From CALESS01 sp041741455 (lineage in GTDB: Bacteria > Chloroflexota > Anaerolineae > Anaerolineales > Anaerolineaceae): DNA of 64,000 bases. The stretch covers positions 1 through 64,000 of the forward strand of contig JBGSJZ010000111.1 in NCBI GenBank assembly GCA_041741455.1, in the 5' to 3' direction. Numbering within the stretch: position 1 is the first letter of the stretch; every line of letters begins with the position of its first letter. Below are positions 51,000-60,319 of this stretch, piece after piece. The notes under the pieces are model-generated. The model was not told the DNA's origin and made no database searches. It saw only the letters and a program-made list of their open reading frames with translations. The translations under genes and the position numbers were made by a program.

Positions 51000-51392
51000 T
51001 TATAAACTAAACACGAAGTATGCAATCACAGCCAAAAGAATGATCCCTGCCGCCACGGCCAATCCGGTCTGCCAACCTGCTGGCAGGGTCACTTTCTTCA
51101 GCCAGGGGCTGGGTCCTTCCGCTGGCTGAGCTCTTAACGCTCCGGAACCAGCAGCTCTGGATTTCCGCCGGCTTGCCAACCAATCCTCAAATGAATGGCT
51201 GTGCTCATCCATCAATTCCCTAACATCCAATCCTACTTCAGCCACGGCCGCCCGATGTTCTTCAATCGTGATTTGATGCACTTCACAAAACACCTGAATT
51301 GCGCGGACATCATCTGGCATCAATCGGCCTTTGTGCCAACGCTCCGCCAGCATCTGGCGATATAGAATGTGGATGGAATTCCGGTCGGCCAT
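51000..51392 (-). CDS. Small tail-anchored membrane protein
   Basis: A 130-residue protein with a helical N-terminal ~70 residues (QMLAERWHKGRLMPDDVRAI, with Asp/Glu/His-rich DEHSHSFEDWLASRR), an Ala/Pro linker and one C-terminal membrane helix (GLAVAAGIILLAVIAYFVF). The N-terminal part would be in the cytoplasm. AAAGGAG precedes the start. No family recognised. The gaps on both sides are 16 bases, so it is firmly part of the cluster. Confidence 0.75.
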   Translation of the reverse strand: MADRNSIHILYRQMLAERWHKGRLMPDDVRAIQVFCEVHQITIEEHRAAVAEVGLDVRELMDEHSHSFEDWLASRRKSRAAGSGALRAQPAEGPSPWLKKVTLPAGWQTGLAVAAGIILLAVIAYFVFSL

Positions 51393-51408
51393 TATGATTC
51401 TCCTTTGA

Positions 51409-52644
51409 TTACTTTTCCGGGGGTTTGTAGGCTAATAAAGCTCGATAGATCTTTTCCAGCCGTTCCAATTCCAGTCGGGTAAGGGCAAGGATCATCTCGT
51501 TTGGATATTGCCTGACTAAATGATGGATATGACCCAAAACCTGGACCGTTAGTTCATGCAATTTTTTATAATTACTGGAAGAATTTTTAGTCCGATCAAC
51601 CAGTAGTTGGTAATCCACCTCTTGTTGTTCCACCTTCTGTTGTAAACCTGTGACCAAGTTGTGGAGCCTGGAAATTTCTTCCTGTAAGTTTTGGTTTTCA
51701 TTTTCCAACATTTGGTTATCAGATCTTAATGCCTGATTTTCCTCTTCCAGGGGATTGGCAAATGGAATCCCATTGCGAATAGCAAAATTCCTCAGGTTGT
51801 CCACCTGGTTGGTCTTTTCAGCAGAAACTGCTGATCTATCCAGCCGGGAGCGCTCAAGTTCCACCTGGCGTGCTGCCCGGCTAGCCGAATATTCCTGTCC
51901 CACTACGGCAATCACCGAAACATTATCAGGACTACCATTCGCTAAGGCTGCCTGACCCAACCGTTCCGCCAGGAGGTAATCTGGTGTCTCTTCGATGATC
52001 TGGCTGATTTCAGTGTCCCCCACATGCTCCCAGAATCCATCGCAGCCGAGTAAAAACAGCCCCTGCGTGCCAGCGGAAAAGCTGATCACATCCGGAGTTG
52101 CCTGCTCGTTGCTGCCCAACGTCCGGTTCAAGCTGGCGCCGCGCCGGTGCTCCACAGTTCGGCGCACTGGTGGCAGATCCCCATTTTCGCTGACCAGCAA
52201 GGCGCAATCCCCTACATGTGCACAATAGGCCTGCTCACCCTTCAGAATCACGGCTGTGACCGTGGTCGCCATATTCGAGCCACGCCTGCGGGCTTCTTGC
52301 AAAACCACTGCTCCCGCCTGGCGGACAGCATCCATCAGGAAGGCTTCCATCAACTCACCTTCAAGCATACGCTGCCCTCCAATCACAAACACAGCCGGAT
52401 CTTCGTGGCAGAGCAAATGACTGAGTGTTTCCACGGCCAATTCCGAGGCAACTTTTCCATCTGCGTGTCCACCCAAGCCATCCGCAATGATCCACACATC
52501 CCCTTCCGCAAAGATCGTATCCTCATTTTGCGGCCGCACACCCGGGCTGGAAAAGACACTGCAATTTCTCAAGAATTCTCTCCGGTCCTTCAGGTCTAGG
52601 CTGGATTTTGTTGATTCTGACACCTGGTATTCTGACTCACCCAT
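51409..52644 (-). CDS. PP2C-family phosphatase with C-terminal coiled coil
   Basis: A 411-residue protein with PP2C motifs NEDTIFAEGD, DGLGGHADGK, HVGDCALLV, GCDGFWEHV and DNVSVIAVV within about residues 30-255, so it should be an active metal-dependent Ser/Thr phosphatase. A coiled coil of about 80 residues follows (EENQALRSDNQMLENENQNL) and a short helical end. It differs from the other phosphatase of the cluster in everything beyond the catalytic domain, which suggests different partners. The start lies two bases after the upstream stop, with no clear ribosome binding site, so it relies on coupling. Confidence 0.85.
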   Translation of the reverse strand: MGESEYQVSESTKSSLDLKDRREFLRNCSVFSSPGVRPQNEDTIFAEGDVWIIADGLGGHADGKVASELAVETLSHLLCHEDPAVFVIGGQRMLEGELMEAFLMDAVRQAGAVVLQEARRRGSNMATTVTAVILKGEQAYCAHVGDCALLVSENGDLPPVRRTVEHRRGASLNRTLGSNEQATPDVISFSAGTQGLFLLGCDGFWEHVGDTEISQIIEETPDYLLAERLGQAALANGSPDNVSVIAVVGQEYSASRAARQVELERSRLDRSAVSAEKTNQVDNLRNFAIRNGIPFANPLEEENQALRSDNQMLENENQNLQEEISRLHNLVTGLQQKVEQQEVDYQLLVDRTKNSSSNYKKLHELTVQVLGHIHHLVRQYPNEMILALTRLELERLEKIYRALLAYKPPEK

Positions 52645-52646
52645 GG

Positions 52647-54518
52647 TTACCGTTTCAGATCTTGCTGAGTATTACTGGTGCACTCATTTTCCCGTACCAA
52701 CGGGCTTGCCTGCTCATTGATGCTCAGGCCAAAGCGTCCATTATTGCAGCAGCGGTTATGCCGGGCCGCGCCCATGGCCGCGCCACTAAAGGATATGCCA
52801 TCTCGCTTGTTATTGGAACAAATATTTATTTCAAGAATGGGATCGGACTGGTCGATGACTGAGATACCATGGAATTGGTTTTGCTCACAGTGGTTGGCCG
52901 ACCCGATTCCAGACGAATTTGCCGCAAAGGTAATGCCGGAGGAGCGATTATTGTTACAGGTGTTTGCATCCAGGGTTGGTCGGGCAGTTCCGCTCACCAG
53001 GATTCCAGTAAAGTTTTGCAGGCAGCGGTTGGACCGCGCCTCACCTTCCGCATTCCCGGTGATAATAATTCCCGACAGCCGGTTCTGGCTGCACTGGTTC
53101 TCCTCGATCACCGGTTGCGCCCAATCACTGACCTCAATTCCATGCCCACCATTGCCGTAGCTTTCGCAATGGCGCACCAGACCTTTGGAATTCCCCAGCA
53201 GGCATAACCCGCTACCCCCCAGCCGTGTTTCGGTCTGGCGCATGCCACCGGTGAAACGGCAATTGGAAAACTCCAGTTCACCGCCCAGCGCCACCACCAC
53301 ATCCGCCCAGGCTTTGCCCTTGTGCTGAAAGGTTAGACCCCGGGCCGTAAAGCGAATCTCACCATTCAGAGTCGCGACGGTTTCTTCCTCATAGCACAGG
53401 ATACGGGTCACATCCATCCCAGCGCCTTCCAGCTGAGCGGAGCGGTTGATTTCCAATGGTTGCTCCAGGATGTAATCGCCGGGGGCTAAAAGGATTACCT
53501 CATCTTCCCCTGCACCATCCAGGGCCTCCTGCAATCCGGGATAGTCTCCACTGCCATCCGGGGAAACACTTACTTTATGCGGCCCCGACGGTATGCTGAC
53601 CAGTTCTGGCAAGGATTGTGTGCCAAAAATCGCCTCACGCATCTCCCTGGCGGATTGAAAACGCAGCTCTGGTTGTAATTCCAAAGATCGGATCACTGCT
53701 GTCTCCATTTGTGTAGACACATTTGGGGAAAACTGACGGATCGGCGATAATTCGACTCCCTCATCCATGCGCAATGGAGCGATCGGTGGAACTTGCCCGG
53801 TCAACAGGTTATAAAGAGTGGCTCCCAGTGCATAAATATCCGAACGGGCGTCAACGATTCCTCTGCGCACGTATTGCTCAAACGGACTGAATCCAGCCGT
53901 CCGACCCACTACCATTGGTTGGCTGACATCATTCAATACCCGGGCGATGCCAAAATCCACCAGATAGGCAACTCCTTGCAGATTGATCACAATATTGGCG
54001 GGTTTTATATCGCGGTGAATGATTTCATGGGAATGGCAGTATTCCAACGCATCCAGCACCTGATCCGTCCAAATCAGTACCTGGTCTTCCGGCATGGGGG
54101 CATCGTCATTATCATAAAGCATCCGGTCCAGATCATGTCCTTCTATCAACTCCATCACCAGGTAACGCTCATCTCCTACCTCAAAATAGGCTGAAACATG
54201 CGGCAGGTTGGGGTGGTCAAATCCGTGCAGGATTTGTGCTTCTCGCTTGAATAGCTCAGCAGCCTTCTCCTTGGTGAAAGTAGAATGAACCCCCGCTCCA
54301 AATCGCACGTTGGTCATACTATCCGCATCCTGGGTGATGTGAACCACCGTGGATTCCTCACTCGGTAAAAAACTGAGGCGAAACTCCTTAATGGCCACCG
54401 CAATTGGTGGAATCTTGAGCGTATCCAGGGCGCGAAAGACTGCACCCATGCCGCCCTCACCCAACATTTCCAATATTTGAAAGACACCCAATAAAGTTGA
54501 ACCTGGTTGGAGTGGCAT
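52647..54518 (-). CDS. Ser/Thr protein kinase with right-handed beta-helix
   Basis: A 623-residue protein. The bacterial Hanks-type kinase domain (about 10-290) has the glycine loop LGEGGMGAVF, Lys in AIKEF, HRDIKPANIV and DFGIAR, so it should be active. An insertion of about 37 residues sits in the N-lobe between the Lys strand and helix C. From about 310 the protein becomes a right-handed parallel beta-helix of the NosD/pectate-lyase type (EVILLAPGDYILEQPLEI, then units such as GHGIEVSDWAQPVIEENQC and SGITFAANSSGIGSANHC). No membrane helix is visible, so the helix would be inside the cell. AAGGAG precedes the start. Replacing the usual PASTA or TPR sensor with a beta-helix is uncommon. Confidence 0.87.
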   Translation of the reverse strand: MPLQPGSTLLGVFQILEMLGEGGMGAVFRALDTLKIPPIAVAIKEFRLSFLPSEESTVVHITQDADSMTNVRFGAGVHSTFTKEKAAELFKREAQILHGFDHPNLPHVSAYFEVGDERYLVMELIEGHDLDRMLYDNDDAPMPEDQVLIWTDQVLDALEYCHSHEIIHRDIKPANIVINLQGVAYLVDFGIARVLNDVSQPMVVGRTAGFSPFEQYVRRGIVDARSDIYALGATLYNLLTGQVPPIAPLRMDEGVELSPIRQFSPNVSTQMETAVIRSLELQPELRFQSAREMREAIFGTQSLPELVSIPSGPHKVSVSPDGSGDYPGLQEALDGAGEDEVILLAPGDYILEQPLEINRSAQLEGAGMDVTRILCYEEETVATLNGEIRFTARGLTFQHKGKAWADVVVALGGELEFSNCRFTGGMRQTETRLGGSGLCLLGNSKGLVRHCESYGNGGHGIEVSDWAQPVIEENQCSQNRLSGIIITGNAEGEARSNRCLQNFTGILVSGTARPTLDANTCNNNRSSGITFAANSSGIGSANHCEQNQFHGISVIDQSDPILEINICSNNKRDGISFSGAAMGAARHNRCCNNGRFGLSINEQASPLVRENECTSNTQQDLKR

Positions 54519-54526
54519 TGCTCTCC

Positions 54527-57500
54527 TTACTTGAGCTCTTGCATGGCGTTCAGAATCATTCTTCCATCCGTATACTCCCGGCGATCTGCCGAAAGGGCCG
54601 TTGAGCCCAGGATAATTTTCACCAGGCCATCCATCTGCGCTTCACTCCACAGGTGTGTTTCTTCCATGGACGCAAACAATTCGTTTTCGGTCAGCACACC
54701 CCGCTGGCCGCTTACCAGGTGTGCCAACAAGCAGCCCAGTGAATAAACATCGCTCGCCGGTGAAATCTCCCCTTCTCCGCGCACTTCAGGCGCCAGGTAA
54801 TAATCATACTGGCGCAACATGGCGGATTTATGCCAGTGATCTCGGTCGAATAAAACCGAGGCGGTGAAATCTGAAAGCCGGGCGCGGCCATTAGCGGCTT
54901 CCACCAACACATTGGTCGGCAGGACACAGCCGTGAATGATATTCTGCTCATGAATGAACGCCAGGGCTGCTGCCAGATCCCTGCTGATTTGCAACACCTC
55001 GGCAGGTTTGAAGCGTTTTCGACCTTGCTCGTTCTGCTCAATCAGGGTAGCCAGGCTGGCGCCAATTACCCGCTCCATCACAATGTACAACTTCTTATCG
55101 ACCCGATAAAAGCCTAGCAAATGGACGATGTTTGGATGACTCAGGTCGCGCACTCTGAAGAAATGCTCAGCGCGCCGTTCCAACGACCCACGCACCTGTT
55201 GGCTTTCGATTTCCTTGATCGCCACCTCAGGCCTTTCTGGCAAGCGCAAGTCAAGCCCCAGGTAAACCGGACCGGCTTGACCCTGACCAAGTCTTTCTTT
55301 CAACTCGAATAACTGCTGGAACCTGCCAGGGGCAACATTCTGGATGATGGCGCCAAAATCAAATGGCACATCCACCCGCCTGCGAACATCGGCGATTAAT
55401 TCCGTCACCCGTTGATAACGCCCTTGCGGGTTATTCGCCAGGGACCGCTCGACAACCTCGCCCAGGTTGAAGAAAGCCTTGGATTTCAGATCTCGTTGCA
55501 GAGTGGCATCTGGTCGGGGATAGCCTGTCAGAATAAAGCACAATAACGCTCCCAGCGAGAAGACATCGCTGGCGGAGGTTTCACCCTTGCCATCATACAC
55601 CTCCGGGGAGGTGTAATTCTCCCGGCCGTGAATGCGCGAGGATTTTCCCACCCCCTCCCGGTCAATGATGGTTGCCAGACCAAAATCGGTCAACTTGACT
55701 TCAGCATATCCTTCCCCGCCGACCAGTACATTATTCGGATGCAGGTCACGATGAAGCAGGCCCTGCGAGTGCAGATATTCCACCGCCGCACACACTTTGA
55801 GGAAGATTTGTAGACGGGTTTGCAGTGGAATTTCCAGCCGCCGGATGGTAATCAGCTTATCCAGAGTACTGCCTTCTACCAGATCCATAATGATGTACTG
55901 CCGCTCCTCCTGGACTCCGATATCATGGCACTTGACAATGTTCGGATGATCCAATTCGCTGAGCCAGCGACCTTCGCGCTCGAAGCGTTCAACAGATTTC
56001 TTATCCCGACCCTTGGCTGCGGTGATTAATTTCATCGCATACACTTTGTTAGTCTGCAAATCCTTGACCTTGAAAACATCTGCGAACTCCCCGCTGCCCA
56101 GCCGGTCTAACTTCTCGTAACGCAAGCCGGTCCAGGTTTCGGTTCGTCCGTGCCGGGAGATATGCGGTACAAGTTCAAATGGTTCTTCAATCGTTGGGGG
56201 CATCAAAGTCAGGTCATATTGCAAGCGCTGCAAGTAATCGTGATCCTGCAAATATTGGAAGGGGAAACTATCATACAACTGATTGGCGCTGCGCTTGTAG
56301 GTGGCACGCCGGGCCGGATCGAGTTTTAGCGACGGGTCCACGAAGAGGGAGTGATAGAGTACCGCAATCGATTCGAGCAGTTCCATTTCCTGCTTGTTGA
56401 ATCGCTCCACATAATCTTGTGGGGGAACTGAATCCCGTCCCCAGAGAATCTTGAGCAAATAGCCAGCCGCCGGAGCCCACCAGCTTTTACCCGCTTTATA
56501 ATAGCAGTCAAACACCTGTTCAGCGGCTTCCAACGCCCCTTGTCGGTCAGCTTTTTTCTGAAGCGCCAATGCCAGATCGGAGTAATATTTACCCGACTGG
56601 TGCCACAGACCACGCAGCCGCAGCACATCCGCCAGGTCGCGCCGCTGGTTCACATCCAGCTCAATTCCCTTTTTCTCCCTGGCTTCCAAAATTATCTGAT
56701 AAATCCGCAGCAGTTCATCACTCTGCTGGCCCACCCGGCGTTGATCCTCACCGCTCAATTCTTCCAGGGCAGCTTCATCCACCAGGATGGCTTTGGCTTT
56801 GCGGGCTGCAGTTTCAGCTACATCCAATTGCCCTTGACGCTGGGCGGATTGCGCCACACAGCGGTAGGCAGCCAGCAAAGCCGGCAGTTCCCGACGTGGA
56901 TTTTCCAATTGGCGTGCAATGCGTTCCAGCGACTCGACCGCATTCTGGCGGTAGTCATCCATTTCATATAATCGCTCAAAATGCCAGACCGCCCCGGCCA
57001 GGTTGCCCAACCCGTACAGGATTTCCGCCACGGTCTGGCGGGTCTCTGCGGCCTGCCCGCTGGAGAAGAGCACTTCGTCGCCAATCCGTTCGATCCGCTG
57101 CCGGGCTTCACTGGAAAGAGCTTGCCGGCTCTGGCGGGCGATTGAATGTAGCAACAGGTTGGCTTCCTCTGGTGAGATCTGTGCATGGAAGATATCGTAA
57201 ACCTCGCACTTGGTGAGGGCAATAAAACTGGCATCCGCTGCATAAGCGGTTCCGGCGGGTTGTTTCAATGCCAGTTCCGCCCAGCGATCCACAATGGCGA
57301 ATGTCGTTTCAAATGGCAGCGGCTTGGCTGGGTCCCTGGCTAGTGCCACCATTTGTGCCAGTAGATCATAGGAATTGCGATAGCGTTTTACATATTCTGC
57401 CACCCGTCCAGCCTGGGCTGCCCGTCCACTGCTGGAAGGCAGCAGTGTCAGGATGCGCCGGGCCAATTCCTCGCTACCGCCCACGCTATCTTCCACCAAG

Positions 57501-60247
57501 TACAACGCCTCCAGCGCACCTTCTGGGTTGCGTTTCTTCTCCCGTCGTTCAGCCAGCGCCAGCAGTAAAGAAGCATCTCCGCTGGCCAGGGCCGGATTTT
57601 CATCCAATAATTCCAGAATTTTTTGGTCAAGATGATGATCCCGGCCAAATGGTGCCCGTTGGATAAAAGCTTGCGCCAATGCCAGCCGATGTTTGCCATC
57701 CAGCAATTCCGCCCCGGCTTCCATGTATTCCCGTTCCCATTTGCGAGTTTCCAGCAACACCTGCAAAAGGAATTCTTCAGCAGAAGAACAGGTCTCTTGG
57801 TTCTTAGTAGCTTGCCGGGCAATCCGCAACCAGTAAATATCCTTCAGATCCAATCCATTCAGGTGATGCGCCGCCCTGAACAGGACTGCGGCATCCGCAG
57901 GAGAATGTCCGCTTTGCTCATACAACCAGCGGTAAAGCCCGACGGCCGCAGGTTTTTCCTGTGCCAGCAGGTGTTTTGCCAACTCATCGATAAATTTCTG
58001 AACCGAACTACTTTTTCCCAGCAGGCCGGCATCCGCTCCAAATGCTATCAGATCGATTGCCCAGTCAGGTTGCTGATGGATTGCCAGACTACGCTGGCGG
58101 TTAAACAACGGGTCAAACAATCCTGAACGCTGAGAGGGTGCCAATGCCGGGCAGCGTTTGGCCAGTTTTTCCGCCAATTCTTCTGCCAGGATGGCAGCTC
58201 TGGTGGGTGAATCCTCTGGTTTGACAAGACCAGCATCATACAAACTGAGCAGGCGCAACCCATCCTGAATCGGTTCATCCCGGTTGGCGCTCAACAATTC
58301 CAATGCCCAAACGTGTTCAGCGTTCCGGTCATCCGCCCGAAAGAGCCGTTCGAGGCAGAGGGTCAGCAGGGCAGCATCCGCTTCTTTGCGCCGGATGGCT
58401 TCGGTCAACAATTGGATGGCATCCGACCGCCAGCCTTGCGGATGGTGGGTAACCAGTCCCTGCAGCAGCTTACGGTGAGATGAAGTCGTAAGTTCTACCT
58501 GGTTGTGGACGATCAAACCCAGGCGGCAATCTTCAACATCAAACACCGGAAGGTCGGACCACATCAGCTCTGCTGCTTCCGCCAGGCGGGTCATTTCTTC
58601 CAGGTTAGGATGCTCGATGGCATAAATCCCGCCCAGGCCAAGGATATGCTTCCGTTCGGCAGGGCGTTGTTCCACCAGCTTTTCCAGCACCCCGCGCTGC
58701 AAGGCGTCCCCGCCCACATGCTGTTCTGCAGCCCAACGCCGTAACTCGGTCGATCCCCCGCCATCCTGCAAATACGCCACTACCAACCCACGCAACGATT
58801 CCGGGATGAAGTTACTGGCGAGGCAGGCCAGAGCATATTTTTCCCGCAATTCCTGCATTTTTTTTCTGGTGAAACTGGCCGGCATGGGGCTGGCAAGCAA
58901 TACCTCCAAACGGCGCAATTCTTTTTCATCCCATTTCTTTTGTTGCAGATAGATATTTGCCAGGTGTTCGTTTAAGGCCGGATAAACCGCCCCTTCATCA
59001 AAAACGAGTTCAAACAATCGCTGATCCGATCTGAGCTGCCCTTCCAGCAGGGCTTCAGTCAGCCAGCGTCGGGTCTGGACGGCTTCCAGTTCTGGCTCAA
59101 AGGACAGCAAGAAGCGGGCCGCCGATTCCAATTTTGCCCACTCGCGTTCCTGAAAGTAAGTGCGGGTCAAGTGTTGCAAGGCTGGCAAAATGGTCAGACG
59201 ATGATGGAGAGCACTTTCATAGACAAGTTGGGCGCGTTTCACCGGCACTTTAGCGCCTACATAGGTCCAAACCCGCCCGGACTGGATCTCCAAATCTTGC
59301 GGTTGTAAAGCAGACGCCCGGTCCAGCACTTCCATCAACCGCGGCCAGAGAGTATCCTGCGGGATGCCAGAAAATTGATGTTGTGCATATGCTGGCCAGT
59401 TGCTACTCTCCAGTTCCACAATCGATTGCCCCCAGAGGATCCATAATTCTTCGGTCATTGCCAGTGCGCCGAACTCATCCCGCGCCCGGTCACATTGTTC
59501 AAAAGCCAGGCGGTAATTGCCGCTTTCATATGCCGCTTGAATAGCCCGCTTGCGATAGAGCGGGTTGGCTGGGGGGGTATCGGCCATAACGGTAAAAACG
59601 CTGGCAGCCTGGGCAGCAAATTCCGGGTCGGATTTTTCAGGCGCATCTTGAGTATCCCAGATGGTACAGAAGTAATCGAATAAAAAACGGGTCAACAAAC
59701 CATGTTCAGTGGTTTTTTCAGTTATTTTCCAGGCCTGCATGCAAGCTCGGATTCCGGCCGGAGAAACATCGACCCGGATGCGCGCCAGTCTGGCCCGTAA
59801 CAACAAATCTTCTTCCGAAAGAAGCTTCATCTCGCCCAGTTGATCCAGTAAGCCAAATGCGTTTTCAACATCAGCAGTTTTCATTTGGTGAAGTGGTGTT
59901 TGCAGAATCAGGCGTGCCAGATGGGCGGCTGCTGGAGAATTCTCCGGGTTGATCCGCTGCACACTGAAAAAGCACTGTAAATGGTTCTTCACCCGTCCAT
60001 CAGTTACCCCCCGGCGCGTCAGCCCGAGGCAAAATGCCGCATATTCCGTAGAGGTGGCAGGCAAGAGCCGGCCGTATTCAAGAGCATCCACCATCACCTG
60101 GGGGGGAAGTTCTTCGTCTCCTGCCACCCTTGCAACCAGTTGCCTGGCTCGCTGGCCGTTCTGAAATTTTCCCCACCACCAGACCAAATAAACCAACGCC
60201 ATCAATCCCACAACCCCTGCAATGATGAAACTTAAACTTAGTGGCAT
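54527..60247 (-). CDS. Giant membrane TPR protein ending in kinase and pseudokinase
   Basis: A 1906-residue protein. A membrane helix at about 6-24 (IIAGVVGLMALVYLVWWW) anchors it; residues 30-1350 are an alpha-solenoid of TPR-like pairs. A first kinase domain (about 1372-1620) has LGSGEFADVF, AMKLI, HRDLHPNNVL and DFGLAT and looks active. A second kinase domain (about 1645-1906) keeps the ATP lysine (VAIKEIE) but reads HGC in place of HRD, so the catalytic Asp is lost, and DFT in place of DFG: a pseudokinase. The pair resembles a catalytic kinase with an attached regulatory pseudokinase. AGGGAG precedes the start. The largest protein of the window. Confidence 0.87.
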   Translation of the reverse strand: MPLSLSFIIAGVVGLMALVYLVWWWGKFQNGQRARQLVARVAGDEELPPQVMVDALEYGRLLPATSTEYAAFCLGLTRRGVTDGRVKNHLQCFFSVQRINPENSPAAAHLARLILQTPLHQMKTADVENAFGLLDQLGEMKLLSEEDLLLRARLARIRVDVSPAGIRACMQAWKITEKTTEHGLLTRFLFDYFCTIWDTQDAPEKSDPEFAAQAASVFTVMADTPPANPLYRKRAIQAAYESGNYRLAFEQCDRARDEFGALAMTEELWILWGQSIVELESSNWPAYAQHQFSGIPQDTLWPRLMEVLDRASALQPQDLEIQSGRVWTYVGAKVPVKRAQLVYESALHHRLTILPALQHLTRTYFQEREWAKLESAARFLLSFEPELEAVQTRRWLTEALLEGQLRSDQRLFELVFDEGAVYPALNEHLANIYLQQKKWDEKELRRLEVLLASPMPASFTRKKMQELREKYALACLASNFIPESLRGLVVAYLQDGGGSTELRRWAAEQHVGGDALQRGVLEKLVEQRPAERKHILGLGGIYAIEHPNLEEMTRLAEAAELMWSDLPVFDVEDCRLGLIVHNQVELTTSSHRKLLQGLVTHHPQGWRSDAIQLLTEAIRRKEADAALLTLCLERLFRADDRNAEHVWALELLSANRDEPIQDGLRLLSLYDAGLVKPEDSPTRAAILAEELAEKLAKRCPALAPSQRSGLFDPLFNRQRSLAIHQQPDWAIDLIAFGADAGLLGKSSSVQKFIDELAKHLLAQEKPAAVGLYRWLYEQSGHSPADAAVLFRAAHHLNGLDLKDIYWLRIARQATKNQETCSSAEEFLLQVLLETRKWEREYMEAGAELLDGKHRLALAQAFIQRAPFGRDHHLDQKILELLDENPALASGDASLLLALAERREKKRNPEGALEALYLVEDSVGGSEELARRILTLLPSSSGRAAQAGRVAEYVKRYRNSYDLLAQMVALARDPAKPLPFETTFAIVDRWAELALKQPAGTAYAADASFIALTKCEVYDIFHAQISPEEANLLLHSIARQSRQALSSEARQRIERIGDEVLFSSGQAAETRQTVAEILYGLGNLAGAVWHFERLYEMDDYRQNAVESLERIARQLENPRRELPALLAAYRCVAQSAQRQGQLDVAETAARKAKAILVDEAALEELSGEDQRRVGQQSDELLRIYQIILEAREKKGIELDVNQRRDLADVLRLRGLWHQSGKYYSDLALALQKKADRQGALEAAEQVFDCYYKAGKSWWAPAAGYLLKILWGRDSVPPQDYVERFNKQEMELLESIAVLYHSLFVDPSLKLDPARRATYKRSANQLYDSFPFQYLQDHDYLQRLQYDLTLMPPTIEEPFELVPHISRHGRTETWTGLRYEKLDRLGSGEFADVFKVKDLQTNKVYAMKLITAAKGRDKKSVERFEREGRWLSELDHPNIVKCHDIGVQEERQYIIMDLVEGSTLDKLITIRRLEIPLQTRLQIFLKVCAAVEYLHSQGLLHRDLHPNNVLVGGEGYAEVKLTDFGLATIIDREGVGKSSRIHGRENYTSPEVYDGKGETSASDVFSLGALLCFILTGYPRPDATLQRDLKSKAFFNLGEVVERSLANNPQGRYQRVTELIADVRRRVDVPFDFGAIIQNVAPGRFQQLFELKERLGQGQAGPVYLGLDLRLPERPEVAIKEIESQQVRGSLERRAEHFFRVRDLSHPNIVHLLGFYRVDKKLYIVMERVIGASLATLIEQNEQGRKRFKPAEVLQISRDLAAALAFIHEQNIIHGCVLPTNVLVEAANGRARLSDFTASVLFDRDHWHKSAMLRQYDYYLAPEVRGEGEISPASDVYSLGCLLAHLVSGQRGVLTENELFASMEETHLWSEAQMDGLVKIILGSTALSADRREYTDGRMILNAMQELK

Positions 60248-60319
60248 AACGGCTCCCTGTCAATAACGAATGATTAAAGCATGATTCCGAAATCTGGAAA
60301 TCACTAAATATTCAGTGAT

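Noticed and set aside
37070..54518. TerY-type vWA/phosphatase/kinase triad
   Set aside because: Those triads use a cytoplasmic vWA protein; here the vWA has a signal peptide, stalk, membrane helix and FHA-like tail, and no ter genes are present. A distant relation is not excluded.
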